From the NCBI GenBank assembly GCA_027924585.1, contig BSBM01000199.1, forward strand, positions 10,099,001 to 10,163,000: DNA of 64,000 nucleotides. Reading direction: 5' to 3'. The stretch is from Larix kaempferi. Its lineage: Eukaryota; Streptophyta; Pinopsida; Pinales; Pinaceae. Each line of letters starts with the position of its first letter. The stretch's first letter is position 1. Shown one piece after another: positions 57,818 to 64,000 of this stretch. The translations under genes and the position numbers were made by a program. The notes below the pieces were generated by a model. The model saw nothing but the letters and a program-made list of their open reading frames with translations. It was not told where the DNA came from and made no database searches.

Positions 57818-59570
57818 CTTGGTCACTATGGAGACTATTATCCTCATCGAGGTCGTGGTGCCAGTTGTGGAGTGTCCAACACACCCTATCCGATCCTTGG
57901 TTCCTATCTCAACAAACAACACAAATGAAAATCAGTTGGAGCAGTAACAAGTGATTGTGAAAACAATTGTTGGGTAAAAACAATATTCACTGTAATTGCT
58001 CACCTTTTCGGTTTGAGCTGGATGCGTAGTCCAGGTCATGGTTGTTCTCTACCTGCACAAAGGAACCATGGTGGTGTCATATGACATTGTTACAGTTACA
58101 ACTGAAATCTAACCAACAAAACCTGGTAGCAAAGCATAAAACCCTTATGTATTTAAATGTCTTGCCTGGTCGCGTTCCAACTGCCTCACTGGTTGATCGT
58201 AGTCATGCTGAAGAACACCTTCATTTGCTTCTTCAAGCGTGAGCCATCTTCTCAGAGCAGAGGTTCTCCATGAACCTCGTCTTAGTGTCAAATGAGAACA
58301 CATTGACAAGTACAGGGTTTTGTGAGCCACGTGGTACTGGTCAATACAATGGTGACCACTGAACCCGGTGGGTTCTTTCCTTAATTACTTGGTACATCAA
58401 ATCATTTGCATGCTAACCTCTAAAATATAATCAACGGTGTCGATGCTCTTCACATCACCCAAGTAACCAACCCGGATCACCATCGATGGTTTGGATCGTT
58501 GTTGCACTTAATTGTTAACCAGTGGAAGTTTAATTGCATGGAGGTTGGGTTGGTAACCTCGTGTGCTATCCAGCTTGGGGCTAGCTAGACATGAGCATGC
58601 ACTTCCTTTGGTGATTGGTGTCTCCATGTCTCCGAGAGGTTTGCATTACCTACTAAGGAGGGCACACCCAATTGGGGTTTAAAACATTGATTCTTATGCC
58701 GAAGTCTGCGTGCAAAGCTTGAGTAAAAGCACAGTCACTAGATGAATCACGTGATTCGCATAATATCAACCTTCACATTTTCCAAACCATCGCATTACAT
58801 TTTTATAACATAAGGTCATCTCGACATTGCCAAACGTATGGTTGGTCATCGTGGTCATGGTTAATGTGCATTATGGTTGAGCGCATAACCCACATTTATA
58901 TTATATTATTGTTGCCATATATATGTTATGTTAATACATACATATATATACGTATTACATTGCAATATTTTATTAACGTTATATTGTGGTTGCATTATCC
59001 CTTGGTTCGACGTTAAGTTAACCTTCGAGTGTATGGAATATATAATATTTATACTATATATTATATCACAATTACATAAGTTATATTAACATATATGTGC
59101 TACATTACTATTACATTTTAATAATGTTATTGTATTGAGATACCTTATGGAGATAGCATAAGTGTATAAGGTATATCTGTTAATCCTAGGTGTTTTATAA
59201 ATTAATCCTAGAGCTTAGAATAATACTAATTCATAGGTTATATATTATTAATTAGGTTATAACATATAACTATCTTGATTTATGTTTTTAAATATTAATT
59301 AGCATGCAATCTATAAAGTCCCGTGCTTTATGAAATTGATATATTAATAGTTTTAATATATTGGTGTTTTGAATTATTTAATGTCGCATAAAAAAATTGG
59401 AAGTATCGCAACTGCGTGTTTAGCGAAAAAAGTATTGGTGCAGCATAGTGCTCACATGATCAGTTTATTAATCATTTAGATTGTACTGACAGCTAGTAAT
59501 TATTTTTCTGCATTTGTTTGAGTGGTTAGATTCTTGAACAAAAAAAAAATCGCGAAGAAGAGATGTGACA
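57818..59570 (+). repeat. Element E 3' LTR, 5'-truncated
   Basis: 1.75 kb matching 48989-49831 and then 55893-56870. It contains the unoccupied GGAGG site (58657-58661) where F sits in the 5' LTR. It is followed by CATTT at 59571-59575. Confidence 0.9.
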
Positions 59571-59575
59571 CATTT

Positions 59576-60999
59576 TATGGTTGGAAATTTAGAGTTAGTA
59601 AGATTCGCCAAGGCTTCTACACTTTAATAAAATTATGGATCCTTAAAATTTTCCGAGATCCCATATTGCGAGTCAATCAACACTTCATTATAAGAGATAA
59701 CCTCCATCATTGAAAATTATGTTGTTATGTGGTTGTTCTACTTCACCTTCAACTATATTTTTCATAGTTATGCTTAATTTTTCAAACTTTAAATGTTGTG
59801 TCCTAGAATTTGATGAATAATGGACAGATCATTTTCCAAGGCCTTCGTAAGAATGAAATTTCCCCAATGTGATGAGTATCCATTGAAATTAATATGTGGA
59901 ATTTCATTAGCATTAGCATGCAATATTATGAATGAATCCTTTTGTTCATATGACAAGGTATCATCAAGCGTACTCTCCCAATGATTGACAATGATAAGAA
60001 ATGGCTCCAACAATCTGCAAGGCACAAAGGAAATAATCTTATATTACTCCCCAACTCCAAGTATTGCATAAAAGCAAAGTAGATGAAGTTCATTTAATGA
60101 ATACAGCTTAAGGGATGTCATGTTTCCCCTTTCTCACCATTCCTTTGACAAATGGCCATAGATTTATCACAACCCAAAAACTACACAGGTACTCTGCAAA
60201 TAGTTTTCCCCCAAACTATAATCTTTACCTTCCATGAAACATATAGATACAAAAACACTGGTTAACAAGTTTATAAAAAACACTGTTGTCAATGCAATGA
60301 ATAATGAAGATGAATCAGTGGGATGTCACCCTAATGATATTCATCCTCGTCCCCACATACCTTTAGAGTCAGCATGATAATTGTTTTGGAGACTCCTAAC
60401 AATTTAATCAAAACAGCAAACATGGAAAATATTCATGCATATAGGATCTGAATCAGCCACATCCTTTTGTTACTCCACCATTCTCTAATGGAACTACCGA
60501 AGTGAAGATATTTCCACAGCATAAAGCCATAACTTGGAAGGAATAGTGCAACTGTGATGGAAAAGGAATGCATCGAAATTTGCAATGTTAAGTGATGTAC
60601 ATCAAGATCATAAAAATTGATAAGACATGAATTCATGTGTTTTGATAGTGTCTAGTTAGTTTATTACATTAGCCTTACCCCGTACAAGAATGATTTTCAA
60701 CTTAACAAACATAAAGTTGGTAATATTGCATAGTAGAATGTTTCCACTGACCAGAATCCCTTTGGTATACTGTGATGTTTCTATGAATATAAAGGAACAT
60801 GCATAATTCTCTCACAAATTAAATATTTACACCAACCTAGTATCCTATCTCTTATGTTGTACAAGACTGTCTAGACCATTTGCTAGTGCACTTTCGAGAA
60901 AGGTTGGATGCTCAGGTATGTTCAAGAAAGAATGTCAACCAAGGAAATAGACTTTTAACCCAATGATAACATCTTCAACTATGTATCCATACATCCATA
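59576..60999. other. No gene recognised
   Basis: AT-rich DNA. The open frames are short (at most 78 codons) and unfamiliar. No LTR or transposon ends identified. Confidence 0.45.
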
Positions 61000-61510
61000 T
61001 GTAATGTCCCTTGTTAGGAATTTTATCAAAATGGCAATTTTTCACTTTTTTCCCTAGTTAGACCTTTGACTAGTTTTGAGCTCCAGGTCCCCAAATTGCT
61101 CCAATTGCTCCCAAATATTCTGAGAAGGTATATGGATGATTTTAGAACATAAATATGTGTTTTATGGATTTTTTTATACCTTTAAAATACTCCTTCAAAT
61201 CCTCTTTCAATTCTGGACAATGTAGGGAACTTTACTAGTAATTTCGCTTTGACTAGTATTGGTCTCTAGGTCTCAAATTGACTCCAAATGAATTCAAATA
61301 TTCAAGGAAGGTGTATGAATGATATTAGGACTTGAATATGATGTTCAGGGATGAGATATGGCCACCAAAATGCCTCTGCAAACTCTCTTAATATTATGGA
61401 CCAAGTATGCAATTTTACTAATAATTTGGGGTTCAAATCCCCTTGGGGTAAGTACTGAAAATCGCTTCCCAAATAACTCCAAACCCACTCAAATTTATGA
61501 AAAAAGGTAG
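61000..61510. repeat. Three diverged tandem blocks of about 190 bp
   Basis: Each block has TTT(A/G)ACTAGT(A/T)TT, then a (T/G)GGTC(T/C)CAAATTG(A/C)TCC-type phrase, then AAATATTC(T)GAGAAGGT(A/G)TATG. They start near 61035 and 61226, and a shorter one near 61408. TGTAATGTCCC at 61000 resembles the start of plant Gypsy LTRs, but I found no partner end. Confidence 0.45.
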
Positions 61511-62688
61511 GGAAAAAATTAATAATGTTACTAAGGTCTCATTTTCACCTTTAACTGATTATTATATCTGTTCCAACCCTCTCCCATTCAGCTGCAAAAA
61601 TCACCAATTCGACCCTTGGGGAAATGGCACTATTTATTCTCCCAATGCAATTAAACTGAGTAAAAATAATTCAAATGCTCAAGTATAGTACATGAAACTT
61701 GTAGAATACATCCATGGCAGTATATTAATCATAAATTTATCATATAATCATCCATTCATTCGAAATCATCAGCATTATAATGATATACATCAATGTAGTG
61801 GGGAAATGGCATTGTTCTTCCATTAAAAAGGAGATTTATATATTTCTACTTGGAATTTCGACCTGAAACTTTCTGGAGATGAAGAAAAGAGTATTTAATT
61901 CATATTAAAAAATACAAGGGTCATGATAAGCTCCCCCAAAGAGTACAATAGTTCACCAAAAATGCCCTCCCCCAAGGATCAAGAATATGCCATCGAAACT
62001 GGAAATGGTTGAGAGAATGTGCTGCAATAGAAGAAACCATGAGCTGCCCTGTAGCTTAAACCTACAAATAAATACTCCATTAAATCTCCAAATGAAAGTT
62101 CTAAATGGCCTTTCCAATTACCAATTTGGATGGGAATCTTTCACCCTCGAAATTGGGTAAGGGAAGAAACTAGTCATCCACTAGCTCTCCCTCTTCAGAA
62201 ATGCAATTGCAAATTCTACAAATGATAAAAAGTTGGTTTCATTCTTTTTTATTGACATTTGTAAAGTTCTAATGTCCTCCATGGGTCTAATTCCTTGCAA
62301 GAGACTCATTCCAACTCAAGTTGGGAAGAGATTCCAAATAACGCCACTTGTACAACAATTCCTAGTCTTCCACTTCCACCAAATCACATGTGGAAGCATC
62401 TTAGCTTTGCTAACACCCTTGAACGCCCTCTTGGAGTCTAATTTGAGCCCTGACATATCATATATGTTATATGTCAGCCTTCAGGTCTGATTTGTGTCAT
62501 AGGTATCATAGCATCTTCATCATTGTTGTCATAGAGCTAGGGAATCTAGCGCAAGTGTCTCACTAGCTCCAAATTGCCTCTTCCTCTTCCATGGGAGTTA
62601 CTCTTCCTCTATATTTCGATATTGGATGATTCATGCCATGAATAATACCTTTTGGACTCCCCCAAGTATGTTACCATTCACCTTGAAT
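61511..62688. other. No gene recognised
   Basis: AT-rich DNA with short, unfamiliar open frames only. Confidence 0.45.
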
Positions 62689-63327
62689 TCAAATTGGTGA
62701 GATAATGATGCCAAGTGTAGCGGGGAAATCTAGCCATATGTGGGTCCCACTTCCTCCATGTGTCTTCATGATCAAATGTCCTCCCATTTTTGTTGGCAGC
62801 CAACAAAAATGTCCTCCCATCATAAATCTATTCACCCAAGTGTTGGATGAAGTTCCTCTAATATCAAATGAACCAAGTGTTGAGCAAGAAAAACCATAAG
62901 TCTTCAAGTGACTCAAATGCATATCATAGGTGCATCCATGTAGATGTGAATCATCATAAAGTGACAAATGATGCTGCTTCAAATGTGAATAAGGATGTGC
63001 TCCAACCATGTCATCATAAAAGTTAAATCTAGGAGTTCCATACTCCTCATGTGGCACCATAAAAAAGAACCCTTTCACCCATACTTCATTGAGACTAATG
63101 TTGCAAAACATGGAATTGTGAAATGTAGGAGAATGAACTAACTCACCCAAATGATAAAAAAGTGCAGAAGTTTCATCATGGGAAGGATCCATATGGGTAG
63201 TATCATGCAACTCCTTCAAAGGTGTGAAACCTTTGTCATAGATTGGGTCCAATGTAGATGAATCATGCTCTTGTTTAAAAATTGCATAACCTTCATCAAG
63301 AGACAGATCAAGTTCCTCTTCCACCAC
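62689..63327 (-). CDS. Hypothetical ORF, 212 codons, unidentified
   Basis: The longest non-transposon open frame in the window. From ATG 63327 the protein is acidic at first (VEEELDLSLDEGYAIFKQ), then rich in His, Tyr and Asp (YDDSHLHGCTYDMHLSHLK). Near the end MGGHFCWLPTKMGGHLIMKT carries two MGGH copies, created by a 33-bp duplication that includes a palindrome. Upstream the same frame stays readable to about 63480 (LLSEAPVLSSDSEKDEETSH) past a single TAA at about 63377-63379, so the true frame was longer. I see no domain, signal peptide or membrane segment. It may be an ORF of an unrecognised plant retroelement rather than a host gene; the stop suggests a pseudogene. Confidence 0.35.
   Translation of the reverse strand: MVEEELDLSLDEGYAIFKQEHDSSTLDPIYDKGFTPLKELHDTTHMDPSHDETSALFYHLGELVHSPTFHNSMFCNISLNEVWVKGFFFMVPHEEYGTPRFNFYDDMVGAHPYSHLKQHHLSLYDDSHLHGCTYDMHLSHLKTYGFSCSTLGSFDIRGTSSNTWVNRFMMGGHFCWLPTKMGGHLIMKTHGGSGTHIWLDFPATLGIIISPI
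62774..62820. repeat. Perfect 12-bp palindrome flanked by 14-bp direct repeats
   Basis: ATTTTTGTTGGC (62786-62797), one base, then its exact complement (62799-62810). The direct repeat AAATGTCCTCCCAT is at 62774-62787 and 62807-62820. Confidence 0.95.
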
Positions 63328-63480
63328 ATCAAGTGTTTGGATCTCTAAATGATCTTCAATATTTTCAACAGAATCTTATTCGTGCTCATGTGATGTCTCT
63401 TCATCTTTTTCAGAGTCACTTGAGAGAACGGGGGCTTCACTTAATAAACCACTATCATAGCACGTTCGTTCATGGCATAT

Positions 63481-64000
63481 GAAACAATACCCCTAATTTC
63501 ACTAAATATTGGAAAATACCTTCCAAAATCATTTTTTTAATCCCCTTCCAATATGCCTTCCCAATTTTAAAAAACCCCTATCTTCACTAGATATTGTATG
63601 TATCAATTTTTTCATTAACATTTTTTATACCCCTTTATATTTCTACCTAGTATATTGATATGATACCCTTGTTATGACCCCACATGCATTCTACAATGCA
63701 TTTTTCTCCTTTCGATGTATATTGTGGATGCACATTACTTCACCCACAATGAAATTACTCAACCACATATCATTATGATTTGCAACATCTAATGGTCTAA
63801 TGAAGAGATAGGATATCACTTCGCGTATGTCACTAGAGACAATGCACATAGTACAACATTTAGATTGCATGTTGCAGTTCCCCAATCACTGACTAAGCCT
63901 GTTGTGGGCTAGGTATCCAAGCCTCTAGGGCCTATAACAAGCTCTAGGAGGCTGACTAAACCTCCCAAGGTGTGTAATAGGCATAAGTGGTTGGGTATTC
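63481..64000. other. No gene recognised
   Basis: AT-rich sequence to the window end. Near the end CCTCTAGGGCCTA and CTCTAGGAGGCTGACTAAACC give a short GG/CC-rich patch, without an assignable element. Confidence 0.4.

Larger units (their letters stand above)
46123..59570 (+). mobile_element. Element E: Ty3/Gypsy element with very long LTR, interior mostly deleted
   Basis: It starts TGTAATACCCC at 46123 and ends GATGTGACA at 59570, with CATTT on both sides. The 5' LTR, once Copia element F (49832-55892) is taken out, is about 4.68 kb. The 3' LTR keeps only its last 1.75 kb (57818-59570), which aligns with 48989-49831 plus 55893-56870. After the 5' LTR comes an initiator tRNA-Met primer site and a gag. 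The gag breaks off at about 57817 and joins directly to the middle of the 3' LTR. Protease, RT, RNase H and integrase are all gone. The matching target duplication shows that this is one insertion reduced by an internal deletion, not two independent pieces. Confidence 0.85.

Noticed and set aside
1-64000. CRISPR array, rRNA or tRNA gene
   Set aside because: No regular short repeats with unique spacers, no rRNA core sequence and no convincing tRNA fold seen by eye. Primer sites resemble tRNA ends only.
1-64000. An envelope-like ORF in the Gypsy elements
   Set aside because: Between integrase and the 3' LTR, elements A and B have only short untranslated segments, and E lacks pol altogether.

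Overview
This window looks like repeat-dominated nuclear DNA from a seed plant with a large genome. I see no intact host gene, rRNA, tRNA or CRISPR array. The coding signal is almost all from LTR retrotransposons (Ty3/Gypsy and Ty1/Copia types) and LINEs, all with in-frame stops, frameshifts or deletions. Old nested insertions, CHG-type stop codons and tRNA-primed elements fit a plant. A gymnosperm is my guess, but that is inference and not shown by any single feature.

Layout. 1-5.15 kb: AT-rich sequence without a recognisable gene, with a minisatellite at about 1.93-2.23 kb. 5.15-10.55 kb: a diverged satellite of about 335-bp monomers with higher-order structure, and a more decayed flank to 11.8 kb. 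11.8-14.34 kb: AT-rich DNA with small tandem duplications and a 120-130 bp repeat array. 14.34-15.89 kb: a 5'-truncated LINE bounded by a 17-bp target duplication. 16.7-18.3 kb: a LINE reverse-transcriptase relic between two related AT-rich arrays. 19.04-24.56 kb: element D, a non-coding LTR element with 2.0-kb LTRs, probably on the minus strand.

24.66-45.83 kb is a three-deep nest. Gypsy element A (+ strand) was hit inside gag by Gypsy element B (- strand, 26.32-43.11 kb). B was then hit inside its polyprotein by Copia element C (+ strand, 31.35-39.27 kb). B and C have perfect 5-bp target-site duplications (CGAAG, CCATA), so the order A, then B, then C can be read directly. C itself carries a TIR-bounded element of about 0.93 kb. 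46.12-59.57 kb is a second nest: Gypsy element E (+ strand, TSD CATTT, LTR about 4.7 kb) carries Copia element F (TSD GGAGG, 49.83-55.89 kb) inside its 5' LTR. E's gag runs straight into a truncated 3' LTR. 59.6-64 kb is mostly unassigned, with a threefold diverged repeat near 61-61.5 kb and an unidentified minus-strand ORF at 62.69-63.33 kb.

The elements do not work together as a pathway. Each is a decayed mobile element with the usual parts: LTR promoter, tRNA primer site, gag, protease, reverse transcriptase, RNase H, integrase and polypurine tract. The most unusual content is element B's RNase H-like domain upstream of its reverse transcriptase, the higher-order satellite, the coding-like tail of the LINE, and element E's very long LTR joined to gag.
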